Shown here: piece by piece, positions 1 to 8,331 of the stretch
How the letters are laid out: every line of letters begins with the position of its first letter
Numbering within the stretch: position 1 is the stretch's first letter
NCBI GenBank assembly: GCA_031418715.1
Contig: JANOJL010000064.1
Span: 62,001-126,000, forward strand
DNA: 64,000 nt
Origin: JANMDU01 sp031418715
GTDB taxonomy: Bacteria; Pseudomonadota; Gammaproteobacteria; Burkholderiales; Burkholderiaceae_C
Reading direction: 5' to 3'
Notes under the pieces: model-generated
Databases searched by the model: none
Told to the model about the DNA's origin: nothing
What the model saw: the letters and a program-made list of their open reading frames with translations, nothing else
Position numbers and translations under genes: made by a program

Positions 1-778
1 TGATTTCGTCGGGGCGGTCGCTGGCGCGGATGAACTGCGTGCGGCTGACGATAGAGGTCTCGCGCTCGCCGTGGGCTGTGCCGAGTTTTGGGCTAGGCAT
101 CGGTGTCGGCAGTGCGGCTATGCGCTCGCGCTCCATGCTAGGCGCGGTTTTACGGCTGCTTGCATCGGCTTGAGGTGCTGCGGCTGGGGCAGGAGCTGGC
201 GCAGCCGCAGGTGATTGAGCCGTGCCCGCTGCGCTCTCACGGAATTTGTCTGAAAGCTCTGCTGAACTCTCATGGCGAGGTGCGCCTGCGGGAGCCGCGA
301 TCACCGGCGGCGAATACAGCGCCACAGGAGGCCGCTCCCGAAACAGCGCCACACCAATCACGCCCATATCGCGTGGCTTGCCGATACGCTCGGCGTAGCT
401 GTCGCCTGATGCGGTAAACACAAAGGCTGCCACCTCTTGATCACTCTTTCGCCAACCTTCAATCCCATAGCGCTGCCCGCTTTCAAACACATAGCCTGTT
501 TGACCAAAATCTGCCGTCTCACCTGAGAGCACATTAAGCCCATCCACGGAGGTGACTGCCAACACACGCGAGCCGCGCGAGTTGCGAATCTGAATCGAAT
601 ACTTCGCCCCCGGCTGCCCCGCCACCCAATACTCGCCTCGGTGGTAATGCACTGGCAAAGCTTGCCCCGTGCTGCGGTCAATCACATTGACGTCTGCGAC
701 GCGCCCCACGGCTATGGCCTGCCAAGCCGCGCCAGCTATAGCAGCGGCCAGTAAAGATTTGAGAAAAATACGCTTCAT
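1..778 (-). CDS. Secreted conserved hypothetical protein, 3' end outside the window
   Basis: The reading frame is open from an ATG at 778 to the left edge, giving 259 residues without a stop, so the C-terminus is missing. An AGGAG ribosome site lies just upstream of the ATG. Residues 1-25 (MKRIFLKSLLAAAIAGAAWQ onward) look like a signal peptide. Residues 30-150 are a compact, probably beta-rich region containing DRSTGQALPV, GQPGAKYSIQIRNSRGSR and VDGLNVLSGETADF; from about residue 165 it becomes Ala/Pro-rich and looks disordered. I recall similar sequences as conserved hypothetical proteins in Comamonadaceae but know no function. Export to the periplasm is inferred only from the N-terminus. 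Confidence 0.75.
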   Translation of the reverse strand, partial: MKRIFLKSLLAAAIAGAAWQAIAVGRVADVNVIDRSTGQALPVHYHRGEYWVAGQPGAKYSIQIRNSRGSRVLAVTSVDGLNVLSGETADFGQTGYVFESGQRYGIEGWRKSDQEVAAFVFTASGDSYAERIGKPRDMGVIGVALFRERPPVALYSPPVIAAPAGAPRHESSAELSDKFRESAAGTAQSPAAAPAPAPAAAPQADASSRKTAPSMERERIAALPTPMPSPKLGTAHGERETSIVSRTQFIRASDRPDEI

Positions 779-850
779 AACAGCTCCTGTTGAATCTTGG
801 AGCTTGTTAAACGAGATGAAAAAGCAAACGGGGTTAAAGGTTTTCTCTTT

Positions 851-2056
851 TTAGCATTTTCTGCGCAACTGGGTAAAACGCTGCAGCAGCAACAGGCATG
901 CCGATACGATCAGTCCGCCAGTCAACAGGTAGATGCCCACACTGACCCAGCCCCACTGCACCAGCATGGCGGCGAGAATGGGCGAGCCCACAAAATTACC
1001 CAGATTGCCAAACTGCACCAACCCCCCGTTGACTAGGGCGATGTTTGGGTCACCTGCTTTGAAGAGTGTGGGTATCGAGCTAATGATGCCTGCGGGCAGT
1101 GTGCCCAGAGCCACAAAGCTCAGCATCGCCAGAGCTTGTGCGATCAAGCCGCGCTGCGGTGCAAACAGCAAAGCCATGCCCGCCAGCACGATCACCACGG
1201 CCGAGATACGAACCAGCCGATAGCCCTCAAGGCCTCTGTTGAGCAGTATCATCGCCACGAAGGTGCCCACCAAGGAGGCCAGCGGCAACAGCATCGCCAA
1301 ACGCGCACTTGCAGCAGCTTGATCGCTGAGTAGCGCAGGGAACACGCTGACCAGCGCGACAAACAACAGGGTGTAGCCAAAAAATGTGATGGGCACGGCC
1401 AGCAGTTTGCCTTGGCTTAACAGGCGAGCTTGCGCATGGAATACATCTTTGGCGCGCAGCACGGGCTCGCTGCGCTGCACGCCGTCGCGCTGCGGCATCC
1501 ACCCACACAGAATCGCCACAGCCAACATCAGCGCCGCATGCCATAAGGCAACGCCGCGCCAGCCACTGGCCTGCACAATCGTGGGAACTAGCACAGCGGC
1601 GATGATGAAGGTCAAGGTGAAGTAGCAACTCCAAAGAGCCATCATGTGAGCACGGTGTGCCTCGCCGCACAGCAGCAAAATGAGAGTGGGCACCGCCACC
1701 ACGATCGCCATGTGCGCCACGCTTTCCAGTACTCGCGCGAGCAGCAGCATGATGTAGCTGCTCGCCATCAACGGCAGCAAAGCCCCCACCATACCCAGGG
1801 CCAGCCCAACCAGCAAGGTGCGGCGCAAACCCGCAGCTTGGCACAGAGCGCCTGCAAAGGCACCGCCTACAGCACCAGCCATGCCAATGACCGACAACAC
1901 CAGCGCTTGCTGCACCGGTGTCATCTGCGTTTGGCTCACCAAGCCTGGCAGCATGTAGGGAATCTTGGCGTATTGAAACGATGCTAACAAGCCAGCAGCA
2001 AACAACAATGCGATCCAGCGCCAAGGTGTGGGTGTCATGTGTGAGGAGGGCTGCAT
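851..2056 (-). CDS. Major facilitator superfamily permease
   Basis: This 401-residue protein has about twelve hydrophobic segments and the MFS hallmark between helices 2 and 3 (GLRRTLLVGLALGM). It should be an inner-membrane secondary transporter; the substrate cannot be read from sequence. The ATG at 2056 follows the TAA of the upstream endonuclease-like gene by one base, which suggests translational coupling; an alternative ATG at 2038 would remove six residues. The gene is transcribed leftward with the phosphodiesterase-like gene at 2058-3080. Confidence 0.85.
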   Translation of the reverse strand: MQPSSHMTPTPWRWIALLFAAGLLASFQYAKIPYMLPGLVSQTQMTPVQQALVLSVIGMAGAVGGAFAGALCQAAGLRRTLLVGLALGMVGALLPLMASSYIMLLLARVLESVAHMAIVVAVPTLILLLCGEAHRAHMMALWSCYFTLTFIIAAVLVPTIVQASGWRGVALWHAALMLAVAILCGWMPQRDGVQRSEPVLRAKDVFHAQARLLSQGKLLAVPITFFGYTLLFVALVSVFPALLSDQAAASARLAMLLPLASLVGTFVAMILLNRGLEGYRLVRISAVVIVLAGMALLFAPQRGLIAQALAMLSFVALGTLPAGIISSIPTLFKAGDPNIALVNGGLVQFGNLGNFVGSPILAAMLVQWGWVSVGIYLLTGGLIVSACLLLLQRFTQLRRKC

Positions 2057-2057
2057 A

Positions 2058-3080
2058 TTACTGATAAACGCGCATCACCGCTCGCACAAAGCCGTGATCG
2101 GAGCGAGACCGATCTCGGCCTTCTTGCAAGTGGTCGTTGAAATAGTCCACGCGGCGCACGTCGCCGATGCTGAATCTGCTGCGCGGTAAAAACTCTTCGC
2201 TTACGAAAATTTGGTCAAGCACTTCAGGGAAGCCTTGGTGCACATGACTGTAGGCCACATCGCGCTTGAGCGCCATCTCGCCTTGCACTTCATAAGCATT
2301 CCACAGCGCCGCATCGCGTGCGCCTTTGTCGAAAGCCACTTCGTTGGTCGCCGCGATGATTTGCGTGGTGACGCTGTGTGGGCCATCGTTGAAATCGCCC
2401 ATCACAATCAGCGGCTCGTGCGTACGCTTGAGCACGTCAATCACGATATGCCGCATGGCAGCAGCTTCCGCACCACGCATCATTAGACTGCGCAGTGTGG
2501 CTAGAGCCGTGGTTTTTTCATCTTCACGGTCTTCCAGCGGCTCGCCTTTGGCATCTTGCAAAAATTTCGGCCGCTTACTCTTCAAGTGCGCAGTCAGTAC
2601 ATTGACCACTTGGCCATGCTTCATGCGCAGTGTGGCCAGCAGAGGCGGGCGTTCAAATTTGCCGTGTTCGCCTAGGCCAGGAACTTGAATGCGCAACTCA
2701 GGTGGAAACTCAGAAAACGATTGCAGCTTCTCTACTTCGAGCCGAGTGACGATGCCCACATGCGGTGTGTTCTGCGCGCCATTGTTCTTGTCATCATTTT
2801 CTGCGCCAGGCACAGCTACTGTGCTGTAGCGCAAGCCAGAGCGCGACACAGCCGCCTTGATCGCCGCTTCATCCCATACTTCCTGCACCATCAAAATATC
2901 CGCATTCAGTGCCGCAATCCGCCCGCCTAGCCAATCTATCTTGCGATCAAATTCATTCTGCGAATAAGTATCTTGATTCGCATAAAAGGTGCGCCCTGGA
3001 TTGGCCAAATTCAAGACATTGGCCGTAGCCACTGTGAGCGTGGTGACCATGCGCTGGTCGGGCTGGAGATTGGTGTTCAT
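2058..3080 (-). CDS. Endonuclease/exonuclease/phosphatase (EEP) superfamily protein
   Basis: The 340-residue protein carries the EEP (DNase I-like) signatures in order: an N-terminal Asn region (TVATANVLNL), MVQEVWDE with the metal-binding Glu, NVLTAHLKSKRP, the GDFND motif in VMGDFNDGPHS, and the C-terminal SDHGF with the catalytic Asp-His. These predict a metal-dependent phosphodiesterase or nuclease. There is no clear signal peptide. The substrate is unknown; nuclease, sphingomyelinase-like and other phosphodiesterase members share these motifs. The start codon sits inside a GTTCATGC/GCATGAAC inverted repeat (3075-3100), which might dampen initiation. Confidence 0.85.
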   Translation of the reverse strand: MNTNLQPDQRMVTTLTVATANVLNLANPGRTFYANQDTYSQNEFDRKIDWLGGRIAALNADILMVQEVWDEAAIKAAVSRSGLRYSTVAVPGAENDDKNNGAQNTPHVGIVTRLEVEKLQSFSEFPPELRIQVPGLGEHGKFERPPLLATLRMKHGQVVNVLTAHLKSKRPKFLQDAKGEPLEDREDEKTTALATLRSLMMRGAEAAAMRHIVIDVLKRTHEPLIVMGDFNDGPHSVTTQIIAATNEVAFDKGARDAALWNAYEVQGEMALKRDVAYSHVHQGFPEVLDQIFVSEEFLPRSRFSIGDVRRVDYFNDHLQEGRDRSRSDHGFVRAVMRVYQ

Positions 3081-3111
3081 GCTGCATTATGTGCATGAAC
3101 TGCTTCACCGC

Positions 3112-3846
3112 TTAGGCTGGCTGTAACTTCCCAGAAAGCAAAATAGCTGCTCCATCCTTGCCGCGCCGCACTTGGGCATACAGGTTTACAGCCACATCAC
3201 TGGCTTGCACAGCTTGGTAATTTTTAGGAATCAGCGGGTTCAGCAGCTTCATCGCGATCAAAGCAATTTTTTCACCTGAGCGGGTGTTTTGCAGCAGTGC
3301 TTTGCGGTCGCCAGCTAAGAAAGAAGGACGCGCGATGCTGACGCTTTGGTAACCAAGCAAGCCAATCGCATTTTCCATTTCTCCTTTGACGCGGCTGTAG
3401 AAAACACCTGACTTCGGATTCGCACCCATCGCCGAGATCACTCCCAATTTTGTAGCGCCACGCGCGATTCCTGAGCGGGCTACAGCCAGAACGGCATCAA
3501 AATCAATTGCGCGAAAAGCTTCGTTGCTTCCAGCGACTTTGATCGTTGTCCCTAAGCAAATATAAACTTCATCGATATGTGGCAAAGTCAGTGCCTGCGC
3601 TGAAGCCATGCCTAATTTTGAAAAATCGATCACATGGCTTTGCAACTTTGGATGCTTCAAGGCCGAGGGCTTGCGCACAAGGCTATGCACCTCGCGGCAA
3701 TCAGGGCTGGCCAGCAAAAGAGCCAACAGCTCTTTACCGACCAGGCCGGAAGCCCCCGCGATCAGAACCGTTGCCGGTGCGGCCGTCCCCGCGAGAGCTC
3801 CCGCCTGTGCCTTGGCCACTGCGTGATCCGCCGAATGAGTTGCCAT
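3112..3846 (-). CDS. NAD(P)-binding atypical SDR / NAD(P)H-binding protein
   Basis: I place the start at the ATG at 3846, preceded by TGGAGGTAACTCAA, a strong ribosome site, giving 244 residues; the open frame upstream is low-complexity Val/Ala sequence antisense in character to no known domain. A Rossmann motif follows at residues 26-36 (TVLIAGASGLVGKELL), then SLVRKPSAL, EVYICLGTTIKVAG, and FYSRVKGEMENAI with the Tyr/Lys region, then SIARPSFLAG. This resembles the Htatip2/YwnB-like NAD(P)H-binding group of nucleoside-sugar-epimerase-type proteins. The first 113 bases overlap the 3' end of the helicase gene in another frame. Confidence 0.85.
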   Translation of the reverse strand: MATHSADHAVAKAQAGALAGTAAPATVLIAGASGLVGKELLALLLASPDCREVHSLVRKPSALKHPKLQSHVIDFSKLGMASAQALTLPHIDEVYICLGTTIKVAGSNEAFRAIDFDAVLAVARSGIARGATKLGVISAMGANPKSGVFYSRVKGEMENAIGLLGYQSVSIARPSFLAGDRKALLQNTRSGEKIALIAMKLLNPLIPKNYQAVQASDVAVNLYAQVRRGKDGAAILLSGKLQPA

Positions 3847-5452
3847 TTGAGTTACCTCCAAAACCACCACCGCCGCTACCGCCACCAGAACCGCCTGAGC
3901 GACCACGGCCACCGCCATTTGAGTTTCTACCACGTCCAGCAAAGCTGTCCACGCCGGTGCGCATCGGATCGGGCTGGCCGCCATGAGAAGGGGCACGTGG
4001 TGCATGCGGCGCTTGGCCTTGCGGCTGTGAGTGCGGTGCAGCGGAGCGTGCGGGCGAGCTTCGTGCGGGTGCATGGCCAGCGCGTGAACCGCCACCACCG
4101 CCACCGCCTGCGCCACGTCCACCACCGCCTGAACCACCTCGTCCACCACCCGCTGCGCGTTCGCCTTCTTTGCGCGTGTTAATGCGCTGCATCATGTCGC
4201 GGCGCGCTGATTTACCCGCAGCAGACATTTCTTCGCGACTAGGCGCTTTACCAGCGCCGCCCCAAATCACTTGGCGACCCATGGCCATCGGCTCGGCTTT
4301 TTCGCCTTGCACAGGGCCAAACTCTGGCATGTCTTCGCGTGGAATGCGTTGTTTGGTGAATTTTTCAATGTCTTGCATGAAACCCTCTTCATCCAAGCAC
4401 ACCAAGCTCACCGCATAGCCATCTTTGCCAGCGCGGCCCGTGCGGCCAATGCGGTGAACATAATCTTCACTCACGTTGGGGATTTCATAATTAACCACAT
4501 GTGGCAGCTCGTCAATATCAATGCCGCGCGCGGCAATATCGGTGGCTACTAAAGCGCGCAGTTTGCCGCTTTTGAATTCAGCCAGCGCGAGGGTGCGGGC
4601 ACTTTGGCTCTTGTTGCCATGCAGCGCCATTGCGCTGATGCCTTGCTTTTCTAAATATGCAGCCACATCGTTCGCACCGAATTTCGTGCGCGTGAAGGCG
4701 AGCACTTGATTCCAATCATTCTTCAGAATGATGTGCGCCAGAGCCTGCTTCTTCTTATCGCGACTGATCAAGCTCCAGCTTTGCGTGATCCGCTGCACCG
4801 TGGAATTCGCAGGCGTGACTTGAACAGATTGAGGATTTGTCAAAAAGCTTTGTGCGAGTTGCTTGATGTCGTCGCTGAAGGTGGCGGAAAACAGCAAGGT
4901 CTGGCGTTGCTTGGGCAAATGCACCAAGATTTTGCGAATGTCGTGAATGAAACCCATGTCGAGCATGCGGTCAGCTTCATCAAGCACGAGCGTTTGCACT
5001 GTGCCCAGATCAAGAACGCCTTGGCCTACCAGATCAAGCAAGCGGCCTGGCGTAGCAACCAAAATATCCACGCCACGGCGCAGTTGAGATATTTGCGGGT
5101 TCATACCGACGCCACCGAAAATTACGGCAGATTTCAGCTGCAAGTATTTACCGTAAGTCTTGATGCTCTCATCGATCTGTGCAGCCAGCTCGCGCGTGGG
5201 GGTGAGGATCAGAGCGCGCACGCCGGGATTGCCATATTTGTTGGTGGCGCTGCGGCCAAAAGAGAGGCGATGCAGCAATGGCAGGGTAAAAGCGGCGGTT
5301 TTACCCGTGCCAGTTTGTGCGCCACCGAGGAGATCGGTGCCAGCCATCACCAGAGGAATAGCCTGCGCTTGAATGGGGGTGGGCGAGGTGTAACCCTCTT
5401 CGTGAACAGCCTTCAGAAGGGCAGGGGCCAAGCCCAGATCATCAAATGTCAT
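3734..5452 (-). CDS. rhlE: DEAD-box ATP-dependent RNA helicase, RhlE-like
   Basis: The ATG at 5452 gives MTFDDLGLAPALLKAV, which matches the usual start of RhlE proteins; a TTG at 5491 is possible but less likely. The 572-residue protein shows the Q motif (PTPIQAQAIP), Walker A AQTGTGKT, PTRELAAQI, the DEAD box in LVLDEADRMLDMGF, motif III SAT, and motif VI HRIGRTGRAG. After about residue 410 comes a long Gly/Arg/Ser-rich tail with RGG-type repeats, expected to bind RNA non-specifically. Likely roles are ribosome assembly and mRNA decay. The tail-coding DNA also contains the ribosome site and first 25 codons of the next gene. Confidence 0.92.
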   Translation of the reverse strand: MTFDDLGLAPALLKAVHEEGYTSPTPIQAQAIPLVMAGTDLLGGAQTGTGKTAAFTLPLLHRLSFGRSATNKYGNPGVRALILTPTRELAAQIDESIKTYGKYLQLKSAVIFGGVGMNPQISQLRRGVDILVATPGRLLDLVGQGVLDLGTVQTLVLDEADRMLDMGFIHDIRKILVHLPKQRQTLLFSATFSDDIKQLAQSFLTNPQSVQVTPANSTVQRITQSWSLISRDKKKQALAHIILKNDWNQVLAFTRTKFGANDVAAYLEKQGISAMALHGNKSQSARTLALAEFKSGKLRALVATDIAARGIDIDELPHVVNYEIPNVSEDYVHRIGRTGRAGKDGYAVSLVCLDEEGFMQDIEKFTKQRIPREDMPEFGPVQGEKAEPMAMGRQVIWGGAGKAPSREEMSAAGKSARRDMMQRINTRKEGERAAGGGRGGSGGGGRGAGGGGGGGSRAGHAPARSSPARSAAPHSQPQGQAPHAPRAPSHGGQPDPMRTGVDSFAGRGRNSNGGGRGRSGGSGGGSGGGGFGGNSNGNSFGGSRSGQGTGGSSRGDGRTGNGSDRGGFRPGR

Positions 5453-5643
5453 TGGAGAAAATTTTTCAAAACGAACCCGATGAGGTTTCAAAGCGATATC
5501 GGGTGTTTGCGTCAGCTACTAAAACAGTAGCGAGAAGGGCTGAAATCCTATCGACGCGGAAGAGATTTCAGAGGCCAGCATTGCGCTAGCTAAGTACGTA
5601 TTGTCTCATGAATGATGATGAGTGCTGAATTCGGTGACTGGCT

Positions 5644-6057
5644 TCAGCGTCCTGGCAGCGCGATGTCCATGCTTTTACCGCCATAGCCAAACTTCTTGTC
5701 ACGCGCTTGCACGCGCACTTTGCTGATATTGGCAGGTATATCCAAGCTGTACAGATCGCGCGTGAAGGGTTGCTCGTGTTGATGATCGTGCCAAAGCGTG
5801 CGTTCGCCCAAAGGCTTGCCATCAAGCGTCGTCACGCGGAAGCCATCAGTATAGCGCTGAGGGGTGTCATAAAGTGAAGAGATGGTCACGTCAAAGTCAA
5901 AAACATCCACGCGAACCGCTTTGACTTTTACCGACAATACATCCGGAAAGCGCTGCGTGTTTGTTTCAGCAGACCTTAAAGCAGTCTGTGCCGTTGCGTA
6001 ACGTATGCCAGCCGCCCAACTGCAAACAGCCAGAACCGCAAAGCGTCTAGTGCTCAT
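5644..6057 (-). CDS. Small exported hypothetical protein
   Basis: From the ATG at 6057 the protein is 137 residues: a signal-peptide-like start (MSTRRFAVLAVCSWAAGIRY followed by ATAQ) and a short mature domain with VRVDVFDFDVTISSLYDTP and DGFRVTTLDGKPLGERTLWH. I do not recognise the family with certainty; it looks like a small periplasmic beta-sandwich protein. Its ATG lies immediately after the stop of the decayed peroxiredoxin-like gene (TGA at 6060-6062), so the two were once one transcription unit. No partner or reaction can be inferred. Confidence 0.65.
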   Translation of the reverse strand: MSTRRFAVLAVCSWAAGIRYATAQTALRSAETNTQRFPDVLSVKVKAVRVDVFDFDVTISSLYDTPQRYTDGFRVTTLDGKPLGERTLWHDHQHEQPFTRDLYSLDIPANISKVRVQARDKKFGYGGKSMDIALPGR

Positions 6058-6059
6058 TT

Positions 6060-6375
6060 TCAAAGTTCACCTGTGTATTCACCGCGTGCGGGGTAATCCT
6101 TAGCGATAGCAAATTCAATCGCTCCAAGTAAATCTTGAAATTGTGGGCGGGCAAAAGGCATGGTCAGCACTGCGCCGTAATACAGCGTGCCATCGGGGCG
6201 CACGATGAACACGCCTGGCTCAGAAAAAAGCGCTGGCTCTTCGATACCTATCGAGGTTTTGCCGCGTGATACGCTGGTGTATGACCCCATTGCCTTGCAG
6301 AGCGCAAGCTCAGGCCGCAGGCAAATTTCAAACCACTGGCACCGGCTGGCGGGGGAGCAGAGCTTTAAGAGACAT
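6060..6375 (-). pseudogene. Remnant of an AhpC/TSA peroxiredoxin-like gene
   Basis: Reading leftward from the ATG at 6375 the sequence encodes MSLKALLPRQPVPV, a typical beginning of peroxiredoxin-like (redoxin-domain) proteins, and then stops. A second frame continues GLKFACGLSLRSARQWG, and a third, 6290-6060, carries the family's C-terminal part (SRGKTSIGIEEPALF, VRPDGTLYYGAVLTMPFARP, DYPARGEYTGEL). The thioredoxin-fold core with the peroxidatic Cys, roughly 100 residues, is absent. At least one internal deletion and two frame changes are needed, so I call it a pseudogene, although the 76-residue C-terminal frame could still be translated. Confidence 0.75.
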
Positions 6376-6487
6376 GATGAATTCCAGTAATGAGCAAACA
6401 GCTATTCAGTCGATGAGTATTGAAAAATCTTACAAGCCTTCGTTTCTTCGTATGAAACCGTAAGAAAGCTCCATACGTATCTTACTG

Positions 6488-7519
6488 ATGCCTATGAACA
6501 CTCCAATTTTGCTAGCTCTTCCACATGACGCGGCACACAAGTCGGCCCGAACGCTGGTCATGGCTCTGGGCTTGATCCCCGAGCCTGTGAAAGACAGCCC
6601 GCTGGCTTTGGCGCATATCTCAGAGCGGCTGCAGCAGCATCCGCAATCTGTGGCTTTGCTGGATCTGGGCAGCTTGCCCTCGGCTTTCAAGCACCTGCTT
6701 GACTTGGCGCAAAAACTGCCTGATACCCTGCGTATGCGCGTGATTTTGTTTCGTCATGAGCAAGGGCCTGTGTGGCCTTCTGATCAGGCATGGGTGCGCG
6801 ATTTGGGTTTTGCCGGATTGTTCGCAGAAGCAGATACAGGATCTATGCTGACAGAAAGTGCAGCACTGCCAACCTTGCTGGCGCAATTGGCTCAGTGTCA
6901 GCCCTTGAGTTCGCAAAAGCTCGCACAATTTTTCGCTGCGATGCTGAGCAAACCCGATCCGCTTAGCCTGCGTGGCTTGGTTCGGGCGCAATGCAGCCGC
7001 GATGCAGAATCGCTGGCGCAAGTGATGTCTTCGGGGGTGAAATCTGTGGATCGTCGTCATCGCTTTTCTAATTACCCAGCTTGCTTTTTGGGTACGGAGG
7101 CTGTGGAATGGCTGCGCATTCAATATAGCTGCAGCGCGCAGATTGCAACGCAACTAGGCCAAGCGCTGCTCAGTTTGGGATTGATTCATCATGTGGTGCA
7201 TGAGCACGCCTTTGAGAATGCTGAATTCTTTTACCGCTTGGATGCAACAACCAACACTTCGCAAATGAACTTGGGGCAATTGCTCAAGCAATTACAAGGC
7301 ACTGGGGGGCTTGAAGTTGCCGATCGCAGCTATTTGGGCACCCTTTATCCGCAATGTTGGGTGGCACAAGGCGCTGTGAGCTGGCTGAGCAAGAAGCTTC
7401 GACTTCCACGCTATGAAGCTGAAAACTTGCTCAATCGTTTGCTCAGCTATGGCTTGATTGAGCACGTTGTGCAGGCGCATCGCATCAAAGATGCGAATTT
7501 GTACTTCCGATTTTGTTGA
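6488..7519 (+). CDS. Tandem DEP-domain protein with receiver-like N-terminus
   Basis: The protein has 343 residues. Residues 1-125 alternate strands and helices like a response-regulator receiver (VALLDLGS near 55-62, RVILFRHEQ near 84-92) but the phosphorylation-site pattern is not convincing. Residues 175-252 and 263-342 are two copies of a DEP-like winged-helix domain: each has a conserved start (VDRRHRF / VADRSYLG), then FLGTEAVEWL / WVAQGAVSWL, then LLSLGLIHHV / LLSYGLIEHV, and ends FFYRL / LYFRF. DEP domains are common in eukaryotic signalling and less so in bacteria. It stands alone between the peroxiredoxin remnant and the convergent hydratase gene; no function is assigned. Confidence 0.8.
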   Translation: MPMNTPILLALPHDAAHKSARTLVMALGLIPEPVKDSPLALAHISERLQQHPQSVALLDLGSLPSAFKHLLDLAQKLPDTLRMRVILFRHEQGPVWPSDQAWVRDLGFAGLFAEADTGSMLTESAALPTLLAQLAQCQPLSSQKLAQFFAAMLSKPDPLSLRGLVRAQCSRDAESLAQVMSSGVKSVDRRHRFSNYPACFLGTEAVEWLRIQYSCSAQIATQLGQALLSLGLIHHVVHEHAFENAEFFYRLDATTNTSQMNLGQLLKQLQGTGGLEVADRSYLGTLYPQCWVAQGAVSWLSKKLRLPRYEAENLLNRLLSYGLIEHVVQAHRIKDANLYFRFC

Positions 7520-7523
7520 TGGC

Positions 7524-8327
7524 TTACAAAAACTTCGGCTTGCGCTTTTCTAAAAACGCCGCAATACCTTCGCCGCCGTTGGCGTGATGTAGGTTGCGCA
7601 CGAAGACATCTCGCTCGGTAGTCAGGTGTTCGCTCAAGCTGCATTCGGGCGCATCGGCCACGAGTTCTTTGATGCTGGCGAGCACGTTGGGTGCACGGGC
7701 GGCGAGTTTTTCGGCCAGCTGCAAAGCGGTGCTGAGGGCTTGGCCTGGTTCGGTGAGTTGGTTGACCACGCCTAGCGCATGTAAACGCTCAGCTGTGATG
7801 CGGTCACCCGTCATCAAAAGCTCGGTGGCGAGTTGGCGGGGGAGTTGGCGCGCTAGCTGCCAGCTACCACCGCCATCGGGTGAGAGGCCGACTGCGCTGT
7901 AAGCCATCACGAAGAGGGCATCTCGGCTGGAGACGATCATGTCGCAAGCCAACGCGAGTGAGAAGCCTGCGCCAGCGGCTGCACCTTCTACCGCGGCTAT
8001 CACGGGTTTGCGGCAGGCGCGGATCGCTTCGATCCAGCCGTGCAGGCCTTCAATGCTGTCCTTTTGCACTTGTGGCGCGAGACTGCGGTTGTGCAGCAAG
8101 CGCTGCAAATTGCCACCTGCGCAAAATGTCTCGCCTTCACCCGTGATGACCACCGCGCGCACATCATAGCTGCTGTCTGCATGGTTGATCGCCTCAACCC
8201 CTGCGGCGTAAATCGAAGGGCTCAAAGCATTGCGCGCGCCTGGGTTAGACAGCGTGAGCAGCTTAATTTGGCCGGCATCACCGTAGCTACTTGCACGCAG
8301 TTCTCCGCCGGGGAAGGGATCGCTCAT
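7524..8327 (-). CDS. Enoyl-CoA hydratase/isomerase family protein
   Basis: The 267-residue crotonase-fold protein has the oxyanion-hole segments ETFCAGGNLQRL and VEGAAAGAGFSLALACD and the family ending AFLEKRKPKFL. It should hydrate or isomerise a CoA thioester in the cytosol. It follows the 3-hydroxyacyl-CoA dehydrogenase gene by four bases, so the pair probably catalyses consecutive hydration and oxidation steps of a beta-oxidation-like or phenylacetate-type route. The exact substrate is not evident. The gene ends four bases from the convergent DEP gene. Confidence 0.88.
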   Translation of the reverse strand: MSDPFPGGELRASSYGDAGQIKLLTLSNPGARNALSPSIYAAGVEAINHADSSYDVRAVVITGEGETFCAGGNLQRLLHNRSLAPQVQKDSIEGLHGWIEAIRACRKPVIAAVEGAAAGAGFSLALACDMIVSSRDALFVMAYSAVGLSPDGGGSWQLARQLPRQLATELLMTGDRITAERLHALGVVNQLTEPGQALSTALQLAEKLAARAPNVLASIKELVADAPECSLSEHLTTERDVFVRNLHHANGGEGIAAFLEKRKPKFL

Positions 8328-8331
8328 GAAT

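Noticed and set aside
1227..2024. 265-residue frame antisense-phase to the MFS gene
   Set aside because: Cys/Gly/Arg-rich composition and overlap with a well-supported permease show it is a frame shadow.
3112..4149. 345-residue version of the NAD(P)-binding protein
   Set aside because: Its first 100 residues are a shifted reading of the Gly-rich helicase tail; a strong ribosome site marks 3846.
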